The notes under the pieces: model-generated
The model's input: the letters and a program-made list of their open reading frames with translations, nothing else
Databases searched by the model: none
Told to the model about the DNA's origin: nothing
Made by a program: the position numbers and the translations under genes
From: a virus
Reading direction: 5' to 3' (one strand)
DNA: 64,000 bases
Virus record (IMG/VR): IMGVR_UViG_3300032236_001530
Location: 91,229 to 155,228 of that record
In this document: positions 50,427 to 59,373 of the stretch, in pieces
Position numbering within the stretch: position 1 is the stretch's first letter
How the letters are laid out: every line of letters begins with the position of its first letter

Positions 50427-51137
50427 ATGTCAATTAACAATAGAGAAGATGCTAATAAGTATTACCAAATGATTAATGATTTGGTGGATGAATATACTGA
50501 AAAGAATAAGATTAGACCTTCTAACCTTAAAAGATACTTACAACCTGGTTCTGAAAGATTTAATAGATTCTTAGAAAGAAATAAACTTAAAGATATCAAA
50601 GGTGCTTCTATTATATTAAAAGATATAATTGAAGATAGAGAAAGTATGGAAAAGGATGGTGTTATTACTTTTGAATCTTTTAAAATGTTTGAGTCAGAAG
50701 AATTCAAAATTCATTCTATGAAACAGTGTCTTTATAAAGGTATTGAAAAGGCTACTCAACAAATGGAAAAAGTATTAGCCGATCATTTTGATACTAATTT
50801 AGGTGATATTGATATTGTTGACGCTGATAAACACATATTCAAAATTAGCGATTGGAATAATCATGATGTTCAAGTTGTTATTTATTCTAAAGAAGAAATG
50901 GATGTTATTTTAACAAATATAGTTGAGCATTTATATGGTGAGCTTTCTAAAAAGAAAATTGAATTATCTCAACACATTTCTATTGAACTTTCTGATTTAA
51001 TTAAAGAAGACGCTTTTACTACTAAAATTGAAAATATCTTAACAGGAGATTTAGCTAAAAAACTTATAAGTGATTGTTTAGACAATGGTTTCAATTTCAA
51101 AGATGAGTTTAAAGGTTATTTTATCTGGATTTCTTAA
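50427..51137 (+). CDS. Hypothetical protein with internal tag-like motif (236 aa)
   Basis: Helical N-terminal 75 residues (Y-Y-Q-M-I-N-D-L-V-D-E-Y, R-Y-L-Q-P-G-S-E-R-F), then I-T-F-E-S-F-K-M-F-E-S-E-E-F at about 79-92, which looks like the tag in an internal position. A second domain with beta strands and helices follows (about 95-236). If the protein is cut after an F-x-S-E type site, the C-terminal domain would be released. Coupled to the zinc-ribbon gene upstream. Confidence 0.6.
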   Translation: MSINNREDANKYYQMINDLVDEYTEKNKIRPSNLKRYLQPGSERFNRFLERNKLKDIKGASIILKDIIEDRESMEKDGVITFESFKMFESEEFKIHSMKQCLYKGIEKATQQMEKVLADHFDTNLGDIDIVDADKHIFKISDWNNHDVQVVIYSKEEMDVILTNIVEHLYGELSKKKIELSQHISIELSDLIKEDAFTTKIENILTGDLAKKLISDCLDNGFNFKDEFKGYFIWIS

Positions 51138-51249
51138 ATCATGTAACATCATGATAATCTCTTAACACTAATTATAATTACTTTATAATCTGAATGGATT
51201 TTTTTTAATTCCTTATTGTAATATATAAATCAAAATAAAATAAAAATAT

Positions 51250-52083
51250 ATGTTACTAAAAGTAGGATCTAAAGGAAATGAAGTGAAACAACTTCAAGAA
51301 AAATTAGGTTTAGCAGCGGATGGTTCTTTTGGACCTGGAACAGAAAAAGCTGTTAAAGAATGGCAATCGGCTAATGGATTAACAGCTGATGGTCTAGTTG
51401 GTGATGGAACTTGGAGTAAAATGTTCGGTGGTGTTTCTGCACCAGTTGCGGCTCCTGTTTCTAATGTTGTTATTCCACCAAGTGAATTTAAATTAGAAAA
51501 TCTAAAAGGACACGTTCCTGACGCTGTTATCGCTCAAATCCCTGATACAGCAGCAAAATTCAACATTACTAATCCATTAAGATTAGCTCACTTCTTGGCT
51601 CAGTGTGGTCATGAGAGTGGTGGTTTCAAAGCAATTTCTGAAAACTTAAATTATTCTGCTGATGGTCTTGTTAAGATATTTGGTAGATATTTTAATTCAG
51701 CTACAGCGCCTTCTTATGCTAGAAATCCTGAAAAAATTGCTTCTAAAGTATATGCTGATAGAATGGGTAATGGTTCAGAATCAACGGGAGAAGGATTTAA
51801 ATTTAGAGGTAGAGGTTATATTCAATTAACTGGTAAATCAAACTATACTGGATTTACTAAGTTTATTGGTGAAGATTGTGTTGCTAATCCAGATTTAGTT
51901 GCTACTAAATACCCATTAGCTTCTGCTGCTTATTTCTTTGATTCAAATAAACTTTGGGCTATCTGCGATAAAGGTGCTGATGTTGCTACTGTAACAGCTG
52001 TAACAAAAAGAGTAAATGGTGGTACTATTGGTTTAGATGATCGTATTAAACACTTTAATGAGTTTTATGCTTTATTGAAATAA
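51250..52083 (+). CDS. Endolysin: peptidoglycan-binding domain plus GH19 chitinase-like lysozyme
   Basis: 277 residues. Residues 1-58 are a PG_binding_1 domain (G-S-K-G-N-E-V-K-Q-L-Q-E-K-L, D-G-x-F-G-P-G-T, W-Q-S-A-N-G-L). Residues 75-277 are a GH19 glycosidase with catalytic E122 in A-Q-C-G-H-E-S-G-G-F, then G-R-G-Y-I-Q-L-T-G and S-A-A-Y-F-F. GH19 enzymes of phages cut peptidoglycan and serve as endolysins. No signal peptide is present, so release depends on a holin. Preceded by GTAATATATAAATC, a promoter-like element. Confidence 0.9.
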   Translation: MLLKVGSKGNEVKQLQEKLGLAADGSFGPGTEKAVKEWQSANGLTADGLVGDGTWSKMFGGVSAPVAAPVSNVVIPPSEFKLENLKGHVPDAVIAQIPDTAAKFNITNPLRLAHFLAQCGHESGGFKAISENLNYSADGLVKIFGRYFNSATAPSYARNPEKIASKVYADRMGNGSESTGEGFKFRGRGYIQLTGKSNYTGFTKFIGEDCVANPDLVATKYPLASAAYFFDSNKLWAICDKGADVATVTAVTKRVNGGTIGLDDRIKHFNEFYALLK

Positions 52084-52100
52084 GATAATAAAAAATATAA

Positions 52101-52131
52101 AAAAATAGGGAAGATAAACTTCCCTATTTTT
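52101..52131. terminator. Bidirectional hairpin terminator
   Basis: AAAAATAGGGAAG - ATAAA - CTTCCCTATTTTT between convergent genes. Confidence 0.85.
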
Positions 52132-52345
52132 ATTTTAAATAATCACCTCCGTGTTTAAATTGCTTATTAATAAACTCATTTAATACCTGACACTTTTCAT
52201 AATCTTCTTTATACTCAAAGAAATCTAAAGCCATTTTAACTTGTTCATGAGAAAAAGGTTTTAGATTGTTATCAAATGGTTTGTTTTCCTTAATTCTTTT
52301 ATAGATTTCATTTACTAATGAATCTACTGATATGAGTCTAATCAT
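52130..52345 (-). CDS. Hypothetical protein (71 aa)
   Basis: Short helical protein (V-N-E-I-Y-K-R-I-K-E-N, H-E-Q-V-K-M-A-L-D-F-F-E-Y). Its start overlaps the end of the upstream membrane-protein gene by 8 bases. No family recognised. Confidence 0.55.
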   Translation of the reverse strand: MIRLISVDSLVNEIYKRIKENKPFDNNLKPFSHEQVKMALDFFEYKEDYEKCQVLNEFINKQFKHGGDYLK

Positions 52346-52970
52346 TTTTATTGTAATTTTTCAAGAATTCCTTTTCTTCTTTTGTTAAATTATCAATACC
52401 TACTTCATTAATTCTATCAAGAATTTCATTTATATCTAATCTAGTACTATTCTTTTTAATAATGTTACTAACATCAGAAATATCCGAGTTCATTGATTTC
52501 ATATTATCTATTCTTTGGTTCAACTCTTGAACTGTTATACCAAATGACTTTTCAAAATCTTCTCTTGAGAATGTTAATCCTAATACATTAACAACATCTT
52601 CTATTTTATGATAATGTACTTTATAGATTGACTCTACTACTTTAGATAGTAATTCTTTTTCAACTAAATCAGAAGTCATTATACACTTATCATTCTTAAA
52701 AATAACCAAGTCATTTTTATCTAAAAAAAGAATAACATCTACTTTGCCGTAGTCCTCTAGCTTAACACCAATATAAACAGTATTGTTTATACGATTTTTA
52801 AATCTAGATCTTTTTGTATTAACCTTTTCTAAGATTTGTCTGAATTGCTTATTCTTATCAAGAATGATTTTATTATGTGATATCTTTTCGGATAGTTTAT
52901 TTGACCACTTAGCTAATAGACCACCCAGAAAAACACCAATAAAAAGGACTAATAAGTAATTAACTATCAT
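52338..52970 (-). CDS. Membrane-anchored protein with C-terminal helical motif (210 aa)
   Basis: Residues 5-20 are a single hydrophobic N-terminal segment (Y-L-L-V-L-F-I-G-V-F-L-G-G-L-L) that can anchor it. A helical and beta middle part follows. The last 30 residues (I-L-D-R-I-N-E-V-G-I-D-N-L-T-K-E-E-K-E-F-L) match the motif at the start of the 33167 protein and at the ends of Bacteroidota rhomboid-like proteins. ATG overlaps the TGA of the nucleotidyltransferase gene (ATGA). Confidence 0.6.
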   Translation of the reverse strand: MIVNYLLVLFIGVFLGGLLAKWSNKLSEKISHNKIILDKNKQFRQILEKVNTKRSRFKNRINNTVYIGVKLEDYGKVDVILFLDKNDLVIFKNDKCIMTSDLVEKELLSKVVESIYKVHYHKIEDVVNVLGLTFSREDFEKSFGITVQELNQRIDNMKSMNSDISDVSNIIKKNSTRLDINEILDRINEVGIDNLTKEEKEFLKNYNKND

Positions 52971-54154
52971 AGTTTATATATTTGTTTTCTAATTTTTACA
53001 ATTAAATTATGAATAAATTTTAATTCTACATTATCTGGTAGTGAAGAATTATCAAAAAGTTTATCAATTTCAACAATCTCTTTTTCCACATTATCAATTA
53101 GTGTTTGTAGATCAACCTCTCCTTTTCTAATAGCAATTAGTTCTTTAGCATTTGGTCTACGAACATTAATTCCTTTTCCTTCTGCAATTTCACGAGCCAT
53201 TTCCATTAGACGTTTACAATGAAGCATATTCTTACCGTCAATTTTTTGACCGTGTGATTTCACATCTACCCAACGAGCATCATTTTTATTCTCTAACCAA
53301 GTTTGGTAAGATTTATAATCATTACAGTGTTGAGTATAACCATCTTTGTTATAAGTAACAACACAGATAGGAGTTTCACCTTTTGGAATAGAAGAAAGTC
53401 TTAGTTGATTTGATTCGGCTGAGTTAGCACCTTCACCAGTTTTAACAAGACCTTTATAACCAAATCCCATTGGTTGACCAGATTCCTTTTGAAGTTTAAT
53501 TAGACCATTTCTATCTTGTTCTGAAATACTTTCAGAAAACATATTTCTAGCAGCGTTATCATAATAAACTGCATAAATATCTCTAGCATTTGGAACATTA
53601 ACAACACCAATGAATTTTTCTTCATATCTACCATCGCTATTCCAAACTTTCCAAGGAATGGATTTTTCACCTTCAATTACATAAACAAAGTCAAGTACTT
53701 CTTTACGAGTTACTTTATCTTTTTCCCAGTTTTGTTTTTTATTTTGACCTTTTGCTTTTTGAATTTGCATTTTAGCATAACCACCAAAAGATTTAGCACA
53801 GATTTTAGTGATAAAATTTTCACGATTTTCTAGAATTATATCAAAAGCAGGGTCTTTATAGATAATACAATCTTCAGGAGTATTGAGTAATTCAAGTACA
53901 GTAGGATTGTTACTTCCTAAAAGTTCAAGAAATCTACGAACTTCATAAATAACAGTATCATTATTATCATCGTTTATTTGTTCTCGATATTTATTTCCTA
54001 AGATATCATCAATTGATTGTATAAAAACACCAGCATAGTCAGTATCTGATGTTTCAACATTTGTTCCATAGGCATGTGATCCTCTAATAACAAGATATAG
54101 AGGTTTAGCACCTGGTGATTTTTCCTCAATTAATTTAAGTAATTCGTCTTTCAT
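52967..54154 (-). CDS. Predicted nucleotidyltransferase (RlaP/YcgL-like)
   Basis: 395 residues. The N-terminus has the polymerase-beta-type motif R-G-S-H-A-Y-G-T-N-V-E-T-S-D-T-D-Y-A-G-V-F-I. Its G-S and D-x-D residues bind metal and nucleotide, and V-I-Y-E-V-R-R-F adds the third carboxylate. The family is often linked with RNA ligases in phages and is thought to add nucleotides to RNA ends. No RNA ligase gene is in the window. Residues 180-300 form an unusual middle insertion rich in Gly/Asn/Lys. Confidence 0.78.
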   Translation of the reverse strand: MKDELLKLIEEKSPGAKPLYLVIRGSHAYGTNVETSDTDYAGVFIQSIDDILGNKYREQINDDNNDTVIYEVRRFLELLGSNNPTVLELLNTPEDCIIYKDPAFDIILENRENFITKICAKSFGGYAKMQIQKAKGQNKKQNWEKDKVTRKEVLDFVYVIEGEKSIPWKVWNSDGRYEEKFIGVVNVPNARDIYAVYYDNAARNMFSESISEQDRNGLIKLQKESGQPMGFGYKGLVKTGEGANSAESNQLRLSSIPKGETPICVVTYNKDGYTQHCNDYKSYQTWLENKNDARWVDVKSHGQKIDGKNMLHCKRLMEMAREIAEGKGINVRRPNAKELIAIRKGEVDLQTLIDNVEKEIVEIDKLFDNSSLPDNVELKFIHNLIVKIRKQIYKL

Positions 54155-54217
54155 ATGATTATTATAGATGGCAAAGATAATATATTTTTAATTAAATAAC
54201 AAATAAAGATTCTTAGG

Positions 54218-54231
54218 ATTTAATATATAAG
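54218..54231 (+). promoter_or_regulatory. Late-type promoter candidate for the fibre cluster
   Basis: ATTTAATATATAAG, 18 bases before ATG 54250. Confidence 0.55.
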
Positions 54232-54249
54232 AAAAATAGATAGATTTAA

Positions 54250-55176
54250 ATGATAATAGGTACATATAGTGGAGGTAGTGCATCAGCTAATGAATATTCA
54301 ACTCTCCCTGAGTTACTAAACCAATTACCAGATAATACCGCTAATCAAATTGACGCTATTAATGTTAGAAACTCGGTTTATACTTTATGGGAAAGAATAT
54401 TAGATGTTCAGATGGTTGCTAGTCAATCAGCCTCAGCTTCTTCTGTTTACTCTAATTCTACACCTACTCCTTATACTATTGGTGGTATACCAGCTGGTAC
54501 TACATTTAGTAATCAAACAATGCAACAAATGTGGGATGCTTTGCTTTACCCTTATATAGCCCCTTCTGCTTCTTTAGGTGGTGGAGGTACGAGAGAATTT
54601 GGTGGTAGTAATGTTTTAACATTAAGTTGGTCAGCTACCAAGGGTAGTAAATCTATAACATCTATTATTGTTAACGGTACACCTATTTCGGTTACTGGTA
54701 ATAATCAATCAGGCACACAAGCTGCTACAGCTACACAAAACGTAAATACAACATTTTCTATGACAGTTTCAGATATACCTAATGGTACAAGTACCGTTTC
54801 ATCATCAACATCACTTAATTGGAGTTCAGCAGTTTATTGGGGTAAAACACCAACTTTTGCTTTACCTAGTATGACTATTGTTGGTACTCAACCAGCTTGG
54901 GCAACAGGTGCCGGTGTTGGTTCTGGTAAGGCATTATCTACATCAAGAGCTGGTACTTATAATGGTATTAATGGTGCGGGTCAATATTTAGTATTTGCTT
55001 GGCCTTCTTCTTATGGAGCGCCATCATTTACAGTTAATGGTTTGCCAAATACTGCATTTACTAAGATAGGAAGCGGAGTTTCACATACAAATATGTATGG
55101 TTATGTTGTAAATTATGACGTTTGGATATCCAATACGGCACAAAATTCACCAATTGCTAGTTTTGTAATAAGCTAA
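54250..55176 (+). CDS. Virion fibre/structural protein (308 aa)
   Basis: Ser/Thr/Gly-rich beta protein. Its N-terminal 50 residues include L-P-E-L-L-N-Q-L-P-D-N-T, similar to other Bacteroidota-phage fibre heads. The rest has Ig-like strands (S-I-T-S-I-I-V-N-G-T-P). First gene of the fibre operon under the 54218 promoter. The receptor-binding or attachment function is inferred from composition and position. Confidence 0.6.
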   Translation: MIIGTYSGGSASANEYSTLPELLNQLPDNTANQIDAINVRNSVYTLWERILDVQMVASQSASASSVYSNSTPTPYTIGGIPAGTTFSNQTMQQMWDALLYPYIAPSASLGGGGTREFGGSNVLTLSWSATKGSKSITSIIVNGTPISVTGNNQSGTQAATATQNVNTTFSMTVSDIPNGTSTVSSSTSLNWSSAVYWGKTPTFALPSMTIVGTQPAWATGAGVGSGKALSTSRAGTYNGINGAGQYLVFAWPSSYGAPSFTVNGLPNTAFTKIGSGVSHTNMYGYVVNYDVWISNTAQNSPIASFVIS

Positions 55177-55201
55177 TGAAAAAAATATAAGATAAGATAA
55201 T

Positions 55202-56689
55202 ATGTCACAAAATATAGGAACACTTGTAACCGCGGCGATTAGACCCAATGACTCATTGGATTTGATAGCATCGGCATTTGCAAATGAGATAATGGGTGGT
55301 TTACACACCGCTACTTCAAGTACAGATAGAGATGCTATTATGACTGCTAGAAGAGAGTGGGGTATGATGTGTTATGTTATTAATGATAATAAAACATATC
55401 AGTTATCTTATGGGTATAGTTCAAATGTTATAACTGATAATCTAAACTGGAAAGAGTTTAGTGGTTCAGGTGGTTCAGGTGGTGGTGATTGGTTAAATCC
55501 TGTTATAACTGTTTTAACTACTGAGCCTATAAGTAATAGTGATGGTGATAGATATTTAGTTGGTAGAAAACCTTCAGATGTTGTTAGTGGTACAAACTGG
55601 TCATCTAATGCACCTGGATTTGTTGCTCAGTGGAGTTCAGTATTAAATAATTGGAATTACACTCTTCCTGTAGATGGTATGTCTGTTAGAGTTAATGATG
55701 AGGATAATGCTATTTATAGATATGAGGGTTCTTATTCATCAGGTTCTTGGCAAAAAGAAAAAGAAAGTCAAGTTAGATATTTAGCGGCATCTGCATCAAA
55801 TGGTGCTAGTTACTCAGCTGTTAGTAGTCCTTATTTTAATGCTTATGACCAAGAAACATTATACATTGTTAAGTTTGCTACAACAAATACTGGCGCAAGC
55901 GTTTCATTAAGTATAAATGGATTACCTCATAAGTCGTTAAGAAAGACAGATGGTGTTTCTTTAACAGATATTATAACTAATGAATTAACTACAAATTATC
56001 AATACTTTGTTACTTATGATGGAACTGGATTTGAGTTATTAAACCCTTCTTCAAGTGGTTCAGGTACTGGTTTGAGTAATAAGTATTATATAGCTAGTGG
56101 TGAGACTATTACAGTTCCGCCTAGCACTCAATATTGGATTTATGGTAATATGGATATTGAAGGTACTTTGAATAACTATGGTGAAGTAGTTGTTGCTAAT
56201 GGTTCTTTAACAGTTGGTTCAGGTACCTTTAACGATTATGGTACTTATTCAAATATTTACTTTGCCCAGATAAATGGATTAGGTCAACCTAATTATGTTC
56301 CAAGATGGCAGACATCTTATATGTTGACTGCTACATCATCAATATATGATGATGGTTCACAAGTTATTGTTTCTTCTCCGACATTTTCGGTATTAAATAA
56401 TTTAGTTTTACCTAGTGGTGCTTCAGCTGGTTATGTTTTAACATCAGATTCAAACGGTCATGCTACTTGGCAACATGGAGTTAGTAAATATACAGCAACT
56501 CAATCATTTAATGCTAATGCTACATATTCAATATCACATAATCTTAATACAAGTGCTATAATATTTAACTTCTGGGATGAAAATACAGGAGATATAATTA
56601 TACCTTCTATTAGAAAAACATCATTGAATACAATAGATGTTATGACGACTGCTACTTTTTCAAATGGTAGAGTTGTTATAATGTCATAA
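55202..56689 (+). CDS. Virion fibre protein (495 aa)
   Basis: Beta-rich protein with an N-terminal structural domain, a G-S-G-G-S-G-G-G linker near residue 88 and a second one near 285. The C-terminal region A-S-A-G-Y-V-L-T-S-D-S-N-G-H-A-T-W resembles a motif in the next two fibres (A-G-Y-x-L-S-x-T-x-D-G-x-F-x-W). It is therefore part of the same fibre family, perhaps a stacking segment. Confidence 0.62.
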   Translation: MSQNIGTLVTAAIRPNDSLDLIASAFANEIMGGLHTATSSTDRDAIMTARREWGMMCYVINDNKTYQLSYGYSSNVITDNLNWKEFSGSGGSGGGDWLNPVITVLTTEPISNSDGDRYLVGRKPSDVVSGTNWSSNAPGFVAQWSSVLNNWNYTLPVDGMSVRVNDEDNAIYRYEGSYSSGSWQKEKESQVRYLAASASNGASYSAVSSPYFNAYDQETLYIVKFATTNTGASVSLSINGLPHKSLRKTDGVSLTDIITNELTTNYQYFVTYDGTGFELLNPSSSGSGTGLSNKYYIASGETITVPPSTQYWIYGNMDIEGTLNNYGEVVVANGSLTVGSGTFNDYGTYSNIYFAQINGLGQPNYVPRWQTSYMLTATSSIYDDGSQVIVSSPTFSVLNNLVLPSGASAGYVLTSDSNGHATWQHGVSKYTATQSFNANATYSISHNLNTSAIIFNFWDENTGDIIIPSIRKTSLNTIDVMTTATFSNGRVVIMS

Positions 56690-56704
56690 AAATAAAAACA
56701 AGAA

Positions 56705-59155
56705 ATGTCTCAAAAGATACAAACTAGTCTAATTGTTCAGGGTCAGCAAGGTTTACCTCCGTTTAGAGCCCTTAATAATAACGGATCCGATGCTTTTGTT
56801 GTTGGTTCAGATGGTTATGTTTACATTTATAATGTAAGCTTAACATCAACTTCACCAACTTATAGCTTTCTTGTATTAAATTCCAATGGTAGCATTGGAT
56901 ATACAAATATTGTCGGACTAACAGGCCCATCCGGTTCTTCTGGTATATCAGGTTCTTCAGGTTCTTCAGGTACTAGTGGTGTATCGGGATCATCCGGTTC
57001 GAGTGGCACATCTGGTAAAGATGGTACATCTGGTATTGATGGTACATCCGGTATTAATGGTACTTCTAATATAGTTAGTTTTAATGATACTACTACTATT
57101 GGATTCATAACACAGAGTGTTCCTGGTGGTCTATCGGCATCTGCTTATGTAAAACCAGGAAGTTTAACAGCTTCTGCCTTAAATACTGGTTCAAATGGAG
57201 GTGCTACTGCGGGTTATATTTTATCAAATACAAATGATGGTAGCTTTTCATGGGTACCTGCTAGTACGGGCGCTGCTATATCAGTTAGTGATTATAATCA
57301 AGGTTTAACATTTAGTAATGTTGAACATATTATATTTAGAGGTGGTATTGTGGATGTACCTGTTAGTGGTTCTAATCCTGGTGGTACAGCTACTGGTGAA
57401 TTAGTTAGTGGTGTTTCGCCTACTGTAACTGTTTGGATTCCAGCTCCTACTTATGTTGGATATTTTACCCCTACTTTATATAATGCTCCTTATACAAGAT
57501 ATGTGTCTACACCTACTACAAATGGTTATAATGCTATACCTGGTTTTAGTGGTCACTATGGTACTGGTACTTGGGTTACTACAACAGATTTTACAAATGG
57601 TACAACAAGAGATGTTTTAAATTCCTCATCATCTATAACAGCTTTCACATCAACAAGTTTTGGTTGTTTTAGTACAGGTACAACAATGAGTTTTTATCTT
57701 TATAATCATGATGGATCTACTTTAGCTTCTATAATTGGTTATGTTATAAGTGGTATTGGTTCTACATCTTCAAATGGATTAACTATAAATGTTACAGGAT
57801 TTTCTCCTGATAATGATAGATATCAAGCAACTATCAATGGTACAATTGATGTTGGTACTTTATTTCCTAATGGTGGTAAGTTTAACTGGCGTGTTGTACA
57901 TTATAATGGATTTGGTGCTGGTTATAATAATAATGGTTCAGCAACATCTGGTGTTTATGACTATACTAAGGTAACTCCAGTTTTCTATGATAATGATGGT
58001 GCTGTTTCAAGTGCTAATATAGCAGGTGGTGTTAACTTTGATGAGTTATCTGCTACTAAAGTTTATTATTCAGGTGTTGCTTTTTATGCTATTAATTCAA
58101 CATTTGCTTTTACTGCTTCAAATATTAATTTATTAAATGATATTACAATACCAACAACTAATCAAATTACATTAGCTTGTACAAATCTTGCTACTTCTGG
58201 TAGTTATGCTGGTTATGCTGATGGTAGTAAACCAGGTGTTGGTGCTACTATTAGTGGTTGGACATTAGATTGGAATAAATCGGGTTTAACTTATTCAAGA
58301 ACATTGACATCAAATGTTGGTAGCTCATATGTTCCAGGATTTTCAACTAATAATACAATAAGTAATACTCCAACATCATATGTAACTGCTACAATTTATG
58401 ATTATGGTGCTGTTGGTACAAGTCAATCTGTTAGTAGATTGATGTTATTTGACACTTATACTCCTGGTTCAGTTGCTTATAATGATAATCCATTGGATAG
58501 TGAGAATAGTAGATTATCAACTACTGGTGTTTTGACTAGTGGTACATCTTCATTTAATTCAAGTGTTGTTTTACCATCGGATGAGTTGCAATATATTTTT
58601 GGTAGAGTTATATTTCCTCAAACCAATTTTACGCAATTTTATCCAAAAGTAAATGGTACAGCTTCTATTGATTATTCTGGTTTAACAGGTTCTAATAAGA
58701 CATTTACCGTTTATACAAATATTAACACAGGTGCTACTACATCGTTAGTTGCTAATGGTTATAGATGGCATGTTACCTCATATGGTAAAGATGCTGCTTA
58801 TTCTTCATCATTTACAAATGGTATTTTTACTTTCATAAGTAATTTCACAGAAGCTGACTTGGAATACAATGGTGTTTTGAGTAGTGCTGGTACAAATGAT
58901 TTAGCAATATTGGTTGGTATTGATTCAAGTGGTTCAAGTAATACACCTGATAAGTTTTTATATGTTTCTGGCGATCCGGTTACATATGCGACTAGACAAG
59001 TTCCAGGTACTTACAATTTAAATAATGGTACACAACAGATACAATGGTCGAAAGGTACTTTACCAGCAACGGTTAAAAAGGTTTGGTTATTTATTGGTTA
59101 TAAAAGTACTACAAGAGGTAAAAATTTGAATATGACAAATATTCACTTATCATAA
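56705..59155 (+). CDS. Tail-fibre protein with Gly-Ser-Ser repeats (816 aa)
   Basis: The first 70 residues form a beta domain. A G-x-x repeat (about residues 77-118, G-S-S-G, G-T-S-G and G-I-D-G units) follows. The S-N-G-G-A-T-A-G-Y-I-L-S-N-T motif and a long beta region then extend to the end. The motif after the repeat occurs again in the next fibre, so both share modules. A trimeric fibre with a receptor-binding C-terminus is inferred. Confidence 0.68.
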   Translation: MSQKIQTSLIVQGQQGLPPFRALNNNGSDAFVVGSDGYVYIYNVSLTSTSPTYSFLVLNSNGSIGYTNIVGLTGPSGSSGISGSSGSSGTSGVSGSSGSSGTSGKDGTSGIDGTSGINGTSNIVSFNDTTTIGFITQSVPGGLSASAYVKPGSLTASALNTGSNGGATAGYILSNTNDGSFSWVPASTGAAISVSDYNQGLTFSNVEHIIFRGGIVDVPVSGSNPGGTATGELVSGVSPTVTVWIPAPTYVGYFTPTLYNAPYTRYVSTPTTNGYNAIPGFSGHYGTGTWVTTTDFTNGTTRDVLNSSSSITAFTSTSFGCFSTGTTMSFYLYNHDGSTLASIIGYVISGIGSTSSNGLTINVTGFSPDNDRYQATINGTIDVGTLFPNGGKFNWRVVHYNGFGAGYNNNGSATSGVYDYTKVTPVFYDNDGAVSSANIAGGVNFDELSATKVYYSGVAFYAINSTFAFTASNINLLNDITIPTTNQITLACTNLATSGSYAGYADGSKPGVGATISGWTLDWNKSGLTYSRTLTSNVGSSYVPGFSTNNTISNTPTSYVTATIYDYGAVGTSQSVSRLMLFDTYTPGSVAYNDNPLDSENSRLSTTGVLTSGTSSFNSSVVLPSDELQYIFGRVIFPQTNFTQFYPKVNGTASIDYSGLTGSNKTFTVYTNINTGATTSLVANGYRWHVTSYGKDAAYSSSFTNGIFTFISNFTEADLEYNGVLSSAGTNDLAILVGIDSSGSSNTPDKFLYVSGDPVTYATRQVPGTYNLNNGTQQIQWSKGTLPATVKKVWLFIGYKSTTRGKNLNMTNIHLS
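56932..57063 (+). repeat. Gly-X-Y coding repeat
   Basis: Tandem nine-base units coding G-S-S, G-I-S, G-T-S and G-I-D triplets, like the larger array downstream. Confidence 0.75.
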
Positions 59156-59186
59156 ATAAAAAAAATAAAAAATAAGATAATATAAA

Positions 59187-59360
59187 ATGACAGATATCAA
59201 AATTACTAAGTTATTTAAGGATCCAAACACTGGCACTGATATTTTTATTCTTTCGATTCAATTAGGTACAGAATATTTTAATATTCCTGTAACAAAAACC
59301 CAGTTTGAAGAAATTTTTTTCAAATTAAGAGGTATATATGATAATATCGAGTTGGAATAA
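59187..59360 (+). CDS. Small protein between fibre genes (57 aa)
   Basis: Frame from ATG 59187 to TAA 59360 (M-T-D-I-K-I-T-K-L-F-K-D-P-N-T-G-T-D, then I-L-S-I-Q-L-G-T-E-Y-F). It has a compact beta-strand pattern and starts 31 bases after the fibre gene. It could be a small virion protein or fibre-assembly factor. Confidence 0.55.
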   Translation: MTDIKITKLFKDPNTGTDIFILSIQLGTEYFNIPVTKTQFEEIFFKLRGIYDNIELE

Positions 59361-59373
59361 AAATATATAGAGT

